A stretch of DNA of 64,000 nucleotides from Uranotaenia lowii. Lineage: Eukaryota; Arthropoda; Insecta; Diptera; Culicidae. Location of the stretch: contig NC_073693.1 in assembly GCF_029784155.1 (NCBI RefSeq), positions 285,792,875 to 285,856,874 of the forward strand, written 5' to 3'. Under the pieces are notes generated by a model. That model did no database searches. It had not been told where the DNA came from and saw only the letters and a list, made by a program, of their open reading frames with translations. The position numbers and the translations under genes are program-made. This document shows positions 8,945 to 19,109 of the stretch, one piece after another (position 1 is the first letter of the stretch; every line of letters starts with the position of its first letter).

Positions 8945-11900
8945 CCAAACTTTTCAAGAGATGTATAAGTTTAGACAATACATAAAGGTTTGAAAGCAAG
9001 GCAGATGAGACACAATGCAACCTTGCCTACAAGTACTTGAATCCAAAGTAGACATTGCACGAAAGCCTGTATTGCAATCTTGCAGACTCAAATTTATTAA
9101 ATGATGCTATCAAAGGATGTTATAATTAAGCTTTTCTTGCATTGTTAAAACTTGAGATATTTAACATCCAACGTGTACTGAATTTCATCTCATTTTGATA
9201 GGAAAAAATTTAATACCAAAATATCTCATCTTGATATTATTTTGTTTATCTCTTCTGATCCGGATTATTTTGACAATTAGGTATCTGAAAAAACATCTTG
9301 ATCTAGGGAAAATTGTTGTGGACAGACATGCCTTTCTACGCGAAAAAACAAAAATGCAAGTTTTGACCTTTTTTATTAAAAAAACTTCTAAAAATGTATC
9401 TTCAAAGTTTTGTCGTTTGTGTACATGCCACTGTTTCAGATTGAGTTTTCTATTTTTATTCTAAACTAGCTGATTTTACCCGGCTATGCTCAGGTTCACA
9501 TAAAACATAAATCAAAATGAGTTGTTTGACTTTTAGATTTTTTTTTTTATTAAACTATATTATTATAAGCAATTTTGCGCATCTTTGGCCAGTGTTCAGT
9601 TTTTTATTGAGATTATTCTCTGTATTTATCGTTTTCAGATCATAGAAAAACTTAAAGGTATGAGCTTTAAATTAAAAGACATACAAAATAATTTCCCTTG
9701 AAAGCGAATGTTAACAAAATCAGCGAAAAGAATTCCTTCACTTTTAGCAAAGATTACATGAAATATGCAGTGAACACAATATTTCGGTGACTATTAGTCG
9801 TTTTGTGAGATTACATTGAAAATTTCACAAAAACTAAACAAAAAATCAACAAAATTTCTGTTTTCGAGGGGCAAAAAACCCACCAAATAAAACTTTTAAT
9901 TAATTAAAAGAGCCAAACATAGTTGATGGTATTAAAAAGCATAAGCTCATATTTTTTTCAAAATTTTATTGCTTACCAATCTTTGAAAAATAAGTTTTTT
10001 AGATGAATTCCATACATTTGCTAACAATTCTCATTACTATATTTTGGAGCCTTTCATCAACACAGTTGAAGAGGGCGGAATAGCCTACCTTGTCTATTTC
10101 AAAGTACTATGTCTTTGTTCAAGGCTTTTTTTAATCTAGTATATATATTAGAAAATATTTTTAATTTCTCAAAATATTGAAAACCAGAAATATTTCAAGA
10201 ATGGGGGGGAAGGGTTGAAAGAAATCTTACTATTTCTTACATATGGTGGATGGGAGAGGGGGTCTGAAAAAAAAAATCAAAATCGTGCTTTCGTTATTAG
10301 TGAACAACACCTTATAAATGGCCGTAGTAACAGGGGGGAAGGGGGAGTAATCTTGACTCAGAACTGATTATTAAACCTCTGAAACTAATCTCAGGTTCCG
10401 AATTTTGCTAAAATTATTTCTCCCTTATTGATATAAATTTACTTCTCAATATAAAATTTTGAATGAGGTTAAAATCACTTAGGAGGTTTTCAGAATTATA
10501 AAAATCAAAATTTCATTTCTCTTTTCCTATTTCGGATTATGCAATCAGTTTAAGATTCTTGATTTTCAATCGTCAATTAAAATCAGAAATGAAATGCTGT
10601 TTTGAAATCTTGGAATAAAAAAGTTTCAAATTTGGTTTTTCATTTAATGTAACATTTGATTCGTGATTATCGGAACTCATACGCATAAATATTTATATAA
10701 TAATGTTCCGAATTAAAAAAAAGTTTGAAACCATCAAAGTTTTTGTTTTACATTAAGATTCGAAATTTTTAAACTTAATTCTTTAATTTATTAATAAAAT
10801 TCATATTTTAATGAAGATTTACAAGTTGGATTAAAAAAAAAAAGATTGGAATTTTAAATTTTGATTGAAACCCAGAACTTCTGGATTCTAATAACAGTAA
10901 AGTACAAAGGTTTCGAACTTCGATGGAAGTTTTTTCTACTTTGTTATACAAATTTAGCTAACCATTTTAAAGAAATGTTTCCAGAATTTTTCTAGCTTGT
11001 ATCCTTACCTTAAAAAATTGCGCAAAATCCAAGCATTTGATTTTTTTCGAAAAATCCAAGCATTTGATTTTGAAATTTTCTGCTTAAAATCCGGGTAAAA
11101 TTCAAGAATTTTAAGACAAAAATCAAGAAGGAAAACCCTTTGACATTTTTAGTCATCGAACAACATCAACAGGTTTTAAATTGTTTTATATGTAGGGTCC
11201 CAAAAAATTGTTGAAGATTATTTTGGTAAACTTGTTCCAAAAAATATGTTTTCCGACAAAAAAATTAAAAATTATAACATCTTATTAATTAATTTATAGG
11301 CCTTCTTGGTGAAAATTGATATCCTTTTGAGTAACAACATCAGAAGATTATGAAAATTTTTTATAGACAGATAGAAAGTTGGACGATGTGAAAAATGGTG
11401 AAAATAAGCTGGTTGAATTTATTTAGAAGAATTACCATCACATAAAACATTTTTGTTTAAATCTGTTGATGTTTTTCGATGATTAAAAATGTTAAAGCGT
11501 TTTCCTTCCTGATTTTTTTTCATAAAATTCCTGGATTTTGTCTGGATTTAAAGCAAAAAAATTCAAAATCAACAGATCAACAGCCGTTCTCAAAACAGAT
11601 TTGATAACGTTTTTCTTATGGATGAACTGCCTCCATAATATGATAAACATAATTTTTGTTTTGTTCCATAAAACCATAAAAATAATAGAATTAAATTTCT
11701 ATAAAACTTTAGTTTTGTCGTGAAACGTATCAGTTTATAAAATTTTCAATTAAATTATACAGAAATATTGCCAGAAAAAGAGAAATATTACCCAAAATAT
11801 GAATGGGCGCATTTTGCCCGCACGTTTTGAGGTTCGGCATTTTAGACATCAGTTATAATAAAATCGTTTTCTTGAAAACTGAAGGAGATTTCAACATAAA

Positions 11901-12039
11901 AATGATTCCAATGTATAGGTACAAAGTAGATGCCTGCTCATGTTTATATAGTTTTTGTACACATATTCGAAGTTATTTTTAAACTGTGACCCAGAGATGG
12001 GTCTTGACTCAAACATTCAGTCAGCGATACTTTTTTTTT
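8945..12039. other. AT-rich sequence without a recognised gene
   Basis: Mostly low-complexity AT-rich DNA. Near 9466 AACTAGCTGATTTTACCCGG weakly recalls a Helitron 3' terminus on the minus strand, but no hairpin or second end is found. About 10315-10350 (GGCCGTAGTAACAGGGGGG) belongs to the G-run repeat seen again near 54664. Segments around 11010-11110 contain CCGGGTAAAATTC-type words shared with the CCCGG-rich TIR family. Confidence 0.3.
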
Positions 12040-12614
12040 GTAGAGAAATGAATCCATCTGTAAGTTGGAATTTCAGGGACTAGACAAGATGAAAATTAAT
12101 GTTGAAAAACATGCAAAAAAAATTCACCTTGTCTCCCGGTAGGACTTGAACCAACATCTTGCGCCTCTCCGGGGCCCATGTATTAACATTCTACTACAGG
12201 AATTTGGTTGGATATCCAAATACGGCAAACGCATCATTTCTCATCATAACTGACAACCCGTGCAATATATGAGAAGGCAATGCAAATTTTGCCGTGCCTA
12301 AAATATCCAAATTTGAGTCCAACTACCGTAAGTTGAAATGATGGGAGAAGAAATAGACTATGAAAATGATGATGATCACATGGGGAAAACAATTCCCTTC
12401 ATTCCGATAGACATCGACACTCGACCAGTATAACTTTCATACGCCAGGTTGTCTCCTGTAGTAGAATGTTAATACATGGGCCCCGGAGAGGCGCAAGATG
12501 TGGGTTCAAGTCCTACCGGGAGATAAGGTGATTTTTTTCGCATGTTTTTCAACATTAATTTTCATTTTGTCTAGTCCCTGAAATTCCAACTTACAGTTGG
12601 ATTCATTTCTCTAC
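12040..12614. repeat. Inverted repeat whose arms contain a tRNA-like sequence
   Basis: Arms 12040-~12200 and ~12450-12614 are inverted complements around a ~250-nt centre. In the right arm, read on the plus strand, a ~70-nt segment starts TCTCCTG and ends CGGGAGA (an acceptor-like pairing) and includes GGGTTCAAGTCCTAC, a T-arm and B-box-like element. The left arm holds the same unit inverted. This could be a head-to-head pair of SINEs or a foldback that captured a tRNA-like unit. I find no clear target duplication. Confidence 0.55.
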
Positions 12615-12645
12615 ATTCGAAGTAATATTTGATTAAATTTGTATT

Positions 12646-12750
12646 CTTTTTAACACGTTCGTCGCCATGGGACCTATATACGGGTGACGGGTGTATTTTC
12701 TGGGAGGCCCCGTCACATCAAAAACGTGTGACGCTCTTTTAATCATGCTC
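12646..12750. repeat. Dispersed repeat with AACACGTTCGTCGCCA end, copy 2
   Basis: It starts with AACACGTTCGTCGCCATGGG and carries GGTGTATTTTCTGGGAGGCC and CCCGTCACATCAAAAACG. The inner part is found inverted in the copy at 8626-8830. Confidence 0.45.
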
Positions 12751-12759
12751 GTAAGCTAC

Positions 12760-14700
12760 ATCTTTGCTCTTTTTACCCGGTCTTGCTTCTATTCTACCGG
12801 AAGGCCTTGAAACCTTAGGATATTGTAAGGCTTGGTCTAAAGATCATCCTTCAAAATTCCACGGCGTTTTTGATCCCATATACTAAAATCTACGTCAATT
12901 TAGTTAAGAAGAAAAATACCAACACGTACAAATATTGAACAGCTCACGAAATGTGTCTTCCTTCCTGCAATCAATAATGTTTTTTCCTAATACAAAATAC
13001 TTCAAAAAATATAATCACTCTGGCGGTATTTCAAACATCTCTATCTTATCAGAATTTTTAGTGACAAATTTGAAAAAAAAAAGATCATAATAATACTTCC
13101 CCGGAATAAAAAAACTTCACACCGTTAGAAGCCATAGAAGTATACAACTTCCTGGCACAATATTGCTCGGTCTATTCCCAGTAGGTATGTTGGTAACTGG
13201 TACAAATTACCACTACGACTCTGCGTGCAAAACCGACCGAGAACCATTGAGACCCCCGACTAACTGGCAAAGTTTGCCCCCAGGGTCGCTGAACGACGAC
13301 GACGCTGCGTATCTACTACTAGCGCACTCACGGAATGACCACCCTTTCCTCCTCTTTCCACTCTCTGCCGTCTTCAAGAGCATTCCCAAACCGTGTTTGA
13401 TATTCAAACGCCCCTCAAAGCACGACAATGTGTAGAAGATCCCACGACACGACAAGACGTCGACAACGATGCGTCCGAAACGAAGAACCATCCAGATACA
13501 AGATTCAAAAGAAAGCAAAAAAAAACGAAAAGGTGTTGATTGCGACACACCATCGTCATCGTCTAGTACACAGTAAAGAAAAACTACCTCTGGTGATTAG
13601 CGCTCAACAACGTTAGAGTTTCCCTCTCTTCTGCGATCTCCAGTGCAATGTGAAGCCCTTAATCTAAATTCCATAAGTTTCTTGCGAGGAAGCTCAAGAG
13701 GAGGACTACTGACGATATTGGTGGGTCGGTCATCACCATTGACCAATCTCCTCATTGAAAGTGGGAAAGTGGTAAGGGTCGAGAAAAATTCGAGATAATT
13801 TTACCAACGGGGAAACCCTTCAGAAAAAGCGAAACTTTTAGCCCACATGAGCCTGAGCGCGTGTGTGTTGTTAGGAGTGTACCTACTTTTTTCACCTTCA
13901 TCTCGTACGCCCCTTGGAATGAAGGAAAAAAACGCCGATAAGCACCATTGAAAAGTCATATCGAATTTCCCAAGATGGACCTTCGAAATGGACACGGCGG
14001 GCGATGGCTGCGGTTATAAATTGTGGTGGACTTGGCAATCTCTCCTCTTTGGAAATTCGTTTGTAAGAGCGCGCGCGCGTTTAGTAAAATGGAAGAGGTG
14101 TCCGGTAAAGACCTTTAAAGGAGTCTATTAGTGTGACCCAGTTTTTGCCACTACCGATCTTAAGAGTGAGTCTAACAAAAGGGTTACAAGAGATAACTTC
14201 TGCCAATGAAAGTTGAATTTTTAAATCTCTCACCAGGATCTGTTTTCTAGTCGCCATTTGATAAGAAAGCTATAATTTTAAGATTAAAACATATAACTTT
14301 TTATAGTCTTTTGAACACCAATACACCATTGATTCTAAGATCCCTCTAATTGGATTCCTTCCTCTAGTGTGAAATAGGAAGAGCAGCATCCAAATTCGCT
14401 CCATAGTTGTGACGACCTCACTTATTTATGGAAATGTTTTAACCGCATGCATTTCAATTGGTATTGAAACGAATGGAAGTATGCGAGGTCCTAAGAGGAG
14501 GGGGGGAGTTCGGGGTGATGGTGTTGTTATAGTAATGGGGGTGAACACCCCGTCCCTTCCCAAGCGGGAAAGCACTTTACAAAGTTTATGAAAATGCTCG
14601 AACTTCTAGAAAAATTTTGAACTTCTTCTAGTCGATATTCCCATGAGTTTTAAAAATTTTCCATTTTCCGTAGAACTTCTATTGGCAGTCTAACTTTCTT
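12760..14700. other. GC-richer island, no recognised gene
   Basis: About 13150-14100 is markedly less AT-rich than the flanks and appears once in the window. Several short overlapping frames occur (13163-13435 plus, 13213-13548 minus), none with a motif I know. A GCGCGCGCG run sits near 14071. A G-rich tract is at about 14495-14515. Retained host noncoding sequence is my preferred reading, but an unrecognised exon cannot be excluded. Confidence 0.3.
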
Positions 14701-14705
14701 ATCAT

Positions 14706-15291
14706 CCCAGCAAACACAAAATCGCATTAGAAACGATAACTCAAATCGTTAATAGCCTTACTGAGAATCACAATTCCTGCAAAATAAGTAAACTGTCGTA
14801 AAAATGGTTACATGAAGTCGGTTAACATGGTTTATATCGGCTATAATAAAAAATCCGCCACGATTGCAGATTTTGAAGACTATTTTGCCCTATTTGTTCT
14901 CCCGCGTGGGCTTCAAGTGAGAGAATATTTAGCCTTATTGTTCTCTCTGCGACCGTCAGTGCAACCAGATTGCTAAAAATCGGATGGGAGTTTTTAAAAG
15001 AATAGTCCAATAAGAGATACAGAAAATATTGTAGCTGGCAATGGTTCGCATGCGTTGAGAGCAAAAACTTGTGCTCTCTTGCATTCTTTCAGTACGTACG
15101 AATAATATGTCGAATATTGTTCAATTCGTATAGTTCTTAACGCTTTAGCCAGAAGTTTAAAATATGTATGTATACTGCCTCCACTTTTGTAGGTAATTGC
15201 TGGTTTTCGAGTTTCATACGATCATTCTACAATAAACATTAAACGTAAAACAAATTTTTTGAGAGATATACCTACAAACATGTTTGCTGGG
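14706..15291. mobile_element. Candidate TIR element, ends CCCAGCAAACA
   Basis: The left end CCCAGCAAACA and the right end TGTTTGCTGGG are perfect inverted 11-mers, 586 bp apart. No clear target duplication is seen (flanks TCAT and TTTC), and there is no transposase frame, so this would be a non-autonomous copy. Confidence 0.5.
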
Positions 15292-15902
15292 TTTCATTTA
15301 ACATTGTAATCATTATATTATGTTCAACCTTAAAAACACATAAAAACGATTTTAAATTCACAGAAGTTTAGTTTTATGATTACATACTTTGGTACTACGA
15401 ATAACTTTATTGTATAGGAAACTTTTTTTTACGTTTTTCAAATTGCATACCACAAGGCTGAATAACTTAATTACAGTATTTTTTTACGAATGCAAATACT
15501 GAAAAAAATAATCGATTTTTTTTTTCGGGTTTCCTTATACCGCTTATAGACGGCCAACTTTTCTACCTAAACTACGATTTTGTTTTAATTAATTTGGATG
15601 GTATTAAGTTTAAGACCTAATTTTTAATATCTATATTACACCGGAATACACATGGAACAAGGATTTCTGGCGCTTCTAAAATGATTTTTTTTTTTCAAAT
15701 TTGACCTATGCCGTTCATTCCATTACTTTTCCGTTAATTGAAATCTTTGCCTGTGAAATATGATTTCAAAAGAAATTTTAAAAACACTGAAGTGAAGAGA
15801 CTTATATTATGTTATAAAAAATAAAAAAATAAATGAAATACATCAATTTCAGTTTTCCATGTTTGCATTAAAAACAGCGATTTCTATGAAACTATGGCGT
15901 AT

Positions 15903-16902
15903 CCCAAGCAACCAAAAGTTCGAATATCACTTAAGGAACGAACTAATAAGTTTATATATAGCTGTACAAAAGTTCTGTGGAACTTTTTTGCTGTTCAAAA
16001 TGCTTTTTCGAGGTCCATGGAACTTCATTCTTTTTCAAGTTCAGCCAATACTCAAAAAAAGCTTTAAAATACTGTTTTGGTTTCTGTTTCTACTTTTTGG
16101 GAACTTTGAAGTTTGTATGGAGAAAAACAATGTACTTGTTACGTACTTCTCATTTTTTTTCAAAATCAAGTAGCTATCAAAGGGTTGGAAGTCTTTTTGT
16201 ACAGCTCAATAGTTCGTAAAAAGTCTCTGTTGTACTATTTTGTAAACTTGAAAGTTTTTAATTAGTTCCAACGGGCGTTCAAAAGCAACTTCGTATCATA
16301 GAAACTTTGAAGTAGATTTAAAGGCTAAAATCTACTTTTTTCGAACTTCAACACGTGTTTGCATAAATAAACACATCGTTACTTGGGAAACAACTATATG
16401 AAGTACACATTAGGTTCCGGAAGAACTTTTTAACAGCTTGAAAGTGGGAATTAAGTAGAAATAAAGAACCTGAAAGTCGTTTTAAAGAAAATCATCACAT
16501 CGAGTAAAATCGTTGCCTACTCATGATGTTCATATAGGGCAACAAGTAGATATGGATCTCAACTTTCAAGCGGTGAGCTCGGGTTCGAGGCTTGGTAAGA
16601 ACATGTTTTTTAAATGTAATGTGAGTTAGTAACAAATATAGTTGATTAATATGAATCAAAATAGCAGACTTGAGAAGGCAATTGAAGGAGCGGAAGAGTA
16701 ATTTTTTCGATTTTTTATGCTGCTTATAAAGTGGATTTTGAAGCTGGTTAGAAGTTGTTTGACGATTTATGCGAACTTTTTGTCAACTTTAAAGTTCGTT
16801 TAACTACTTAAAAATTGAGCTGGAAAGAAGTTATATTAGCATACTCGATTAAGCTGATCAAACCTGATATAGGAATGTTATCCGAACTTTTGGTTGCTTG
16901 GG
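15903..16902. mobile_element. 1.0-kb TIR element with GTAT target duplication
   Basis: The ends CCCAAGCAACCAAAAGTTCG and CGAACTTTTGGTTGCTTGGG are perfect 20-bp inverted repeats. GTAT flanks both sides (15899-15902 and 16903-16906), consistent with a 4-bp duplication. Many AAGTTC or GAACTT words lie inside in both orientations, possible transposase-binding sites. A tRNA-like fragment (GGGTTCGAGGC) is embedded near 16570. Frames on the plus strand (15859-16219) are AT-rich and motif-free. Superfamily not assigned. Confidence 0.65.
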
Positions 16903-16909
16903 GTATTTT

Positions 16910-17435
16910 TTTAATATAGAGCTGATTTCATTGAAAAACTTCTCCGAAGACACGAATAACCTAAAATGTGAAATAAAAAATTTATAAGCAACGATCACGT
17001 TTTTCGCAGTTTTGACCACTGTGCTGTGGTTTGCTCTGGAGATTAAGAAACTTTGTACCCCAACATGTTCTGCTGAAATTTTACTATGCATTCATTCACT
17101 GTTTACTAAATTATCTTACAATAGTTTCGGGACGCGCATAACAATAAAATCTCCAAAAACTCCAAACCTTACAAAATCGGTGTTTAAAAAATATCTACAA
17201 GCTTCCCTTACTTTATCCAAGTAAATTCATTTACTCAACCATATCTCATAATATTTTACCTCTAGTAGACATTTGTGACTATGAATAATGAACGTCTTTG
17301 CTAGCTTACACTCAATAACGATAATCCAAAATGTTCATTTCTCGACTGCAATAAGAACACATAATACTCGCCACTTAAATCAATTACAACGATGTCGATC
17401 TTCAACTAGCTTAGGTCAGTAAAGATTTTCTTTCA
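16910..17435. other. No recognised feature
   Basis: AT-rich sequence. Overlapping short frames on both strands near 16858-17224 show no known motif. Confidence 0.3.
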
Positions 17436-17439
17436 TTGG

Positions 17440-18060
17440 TCCAACAAAATTTAACTCTTCACCTAACGAGTTAAAAGAAACCAATTCTCGTTTCATGTTT
17501 AAAAACGAATTACTCCAAATATTCAAAACTAAATTAAGTCGTTAAAAAAAAGTCGAACAAAGCTTGTCTTAAGTACCTATTTTTTTTAAATTTTTGTAGC
17601 AATAATTTATGTATAAACTTAGTAAAACATTTAAATTCTTATTAATTAGTTTTGTAAATTTGTTTTATTGTTGTTGTAAAGAATAGTAAAATATCATTTT
17701 TAAATGGATCTCTACAAAGGAAATCTATCTCCATTGAAATTCATGGTGTTATTTAGTTGATTTTATTAGTACCGTCACATTTCTCCGCTCTAAATTATCT
17801 ATTATTGCGTTCTTAGCATAAGTAACATTTTTCTCGCGTATAGCTTTTTAATTCTTTTTGCTGCCAGACATGCTGAGAACAGTAGCGTTCATTACCAGGG
17901 GGGTCGAGCCTTTTGGTGCGGGGGAGTGTGGTGGTCCGTTACAAAAAAATGCCACTAATTTTAAAACACTTTAGCGTCAAAATTTCAAATATTTTTCAGA
18001 TTTTGGTACCATGGCTCCTGGAAATTTTTTATATTTACCCACAGTAATAAGTCATTGATA
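17440..18060 (+). repeat. Diverged dispersed repeat, copy 1
   Basis: The segment is similar in order and content to about 53180-53610. Shared words include CTCTxxAAAGGAAATxTxxxTCCAxTGA, the GTAACATT/GTAACATC region and GGGGGAGTGTGG near the right end (17923 and 53568). Divergence is high. Neither copy codes for anything visible. It may be the untranslated end or LTR of a retroelement, which I cannot decide. Confidence 0.4.
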
Positions 18061-18824
18061 AACTAATAAACCTACATAGGAACAAAACACAAATTTTAAT
18101 TCTTTTTATTGTCTTGTATTTTTTGAAGGATCCTAATTTTGTCTAGATTTTTTAGTGTAAAATATACAACGCTTTGGAAATTTATGTAATCCTACATTCT
18201 TTTGAAATTTAAATGAAAAATGTAACTATTTCTGACATCACAAAAGGACGTTTTAGAGTGTTTGATACTAAAAATTTCAATTTATTAAATACCTTCGTTG
18301 AACACTGCAAACATCATTTGGGTTTGAAATTTCTTTGGAATTTCATCCAATTCCTTCGAAAATCATATTGACGCGAATGCCACGAGTTGATATTGTTACA
18401 AAGATTTTAAAAATAAACGTTGCAAATCAATCGTCAACTTTCCTGATGACTGCGAGTGATTTTGACTTCTTAGAAAAAATTACATAAGCTTTCGTTTTGA
18501 TTTTTTTTTTCTATCTTTGGATTTTCGTAGTGCTGATATGGAGTGGAGTAAAATAAAAAAAAAATTTTTTTTGAATTTCTGCTATTTAACAACAAGTGTG
18601 CTATTTTCATTTAACCAATGACATTTGTGATGAGAGATTTTTAAAGTGAGCTCATAAGTCGATGTTTTTTAACTCTTTGATATACAAAAAATGAAAATCA
18701 TCGTTTTATCAACATTTTTTGCATGGAAAATTATAGGTTCGAAGGTTGAAGTTCTTTCAAAGGATATCGAAAAATGTTTATGCAGAAAATGGGCTGAAAA
18801 AGTTTTAATTTTTCCGTTTTATTT
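18061..18824. other. No recognised feature
   Basis: AT-rich sequence with homopolymer A and T runs. No gene or repeat boundary found. Confidence 0.3.
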
Positions 18825-18888
18825 AATGTTTTATACTGAATCAAAGCAATCGAAAGATTCCTTTTAATTAAACCACGGTAAATGAAAA

Positions 18889-18937
18889 GTTCATATACCG
18901 GTATTTCGATAGCAACTCACTACCTTCTGCAGTGAAC
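18889..18937 (-). ncRNA. Hammerhead-like motif, left arm of foldback 3
   Basis: Minus-strand order: GUUCA, CUGCAGA, A, GGUAG, 7-nt loop, CUAUC, GAA, AUACCGGUAU, A, UGAAC. Stem I GUUCA/UGAAC and stem II GGUAG/CUAUC pair well. The stem III segment AUACCGGUAU is fully self-complementary. The first box has CUGCAGA in place of CUGANGA, a change that should harm activity. Confidence 0.4.
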
Positions 18938-18953
18938 GTTATCAATCGAAAAC

Positions 18954-19002
18954 GTTCACTGAAGAAGGTAGTAAGTTGCTATCGAAATACTGGTATATGA
19001 AC
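18954..19002 (+). ncRNA. Best hammerhead-ribozyme candidate, right arm of foldback 3
   Basis: Order on the plus strand: GUUCA, CUGAAGA, A, GGUAG, UAAGUUG, CUAUC, GAA, AUAC-UG-GUAU, A, UGAAC. All parts of a type I hammerhead are present: 5-bp stem I, a CUGANGA box (position 7 is free to vary), stem II with one G-U pair, the GAA box, a 4-bp stem III, and U-A at the cleavage place before stem I closes. One extra A precedes stem II. This is the most complete copy in the window. Cleavage is not demonstrated. Confidence 0.45.
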
Positions 19003-19109
19003 TTTTCATTTACCGTGGTTGAATTAAAAGGAATCTTTCGATTGCTTTGATTCAGTTGAATCATTCAACCAAGTAGGCTCACAGCACAACAGAATGTTTT
19101 ATAGTTCAA

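Larger units (their letters stand above)
18836..19092. mobile_element. Foldback element 3, short Penelope-like foldback
   Basis: Arms 18836-~18945 and ~18950-19055 are inverted complements. A one-sided 37-nt tail (19056-19092) lies outside the palindrome. Read on the minus strand it contains CTTGGTTGAATG, close to the tail motif of foldbacks 1 and 2. An 11-bp direct repeat, AATGTTTTATA, flanks it at 18825-18835 and 19093-19103. Each arm folds as a hammerhead-like motif. Size, tail and duplication match the other two elements although arm sequences differ. Confidence 0.65.

Noticed and set aside
9466..9500. Possible Helitron terminus ACTAGCTGATTTTACCCGG
   Set aside because: No hairpin next to it and no matching 5' end; similarity to the real termini is limited to a few bases.
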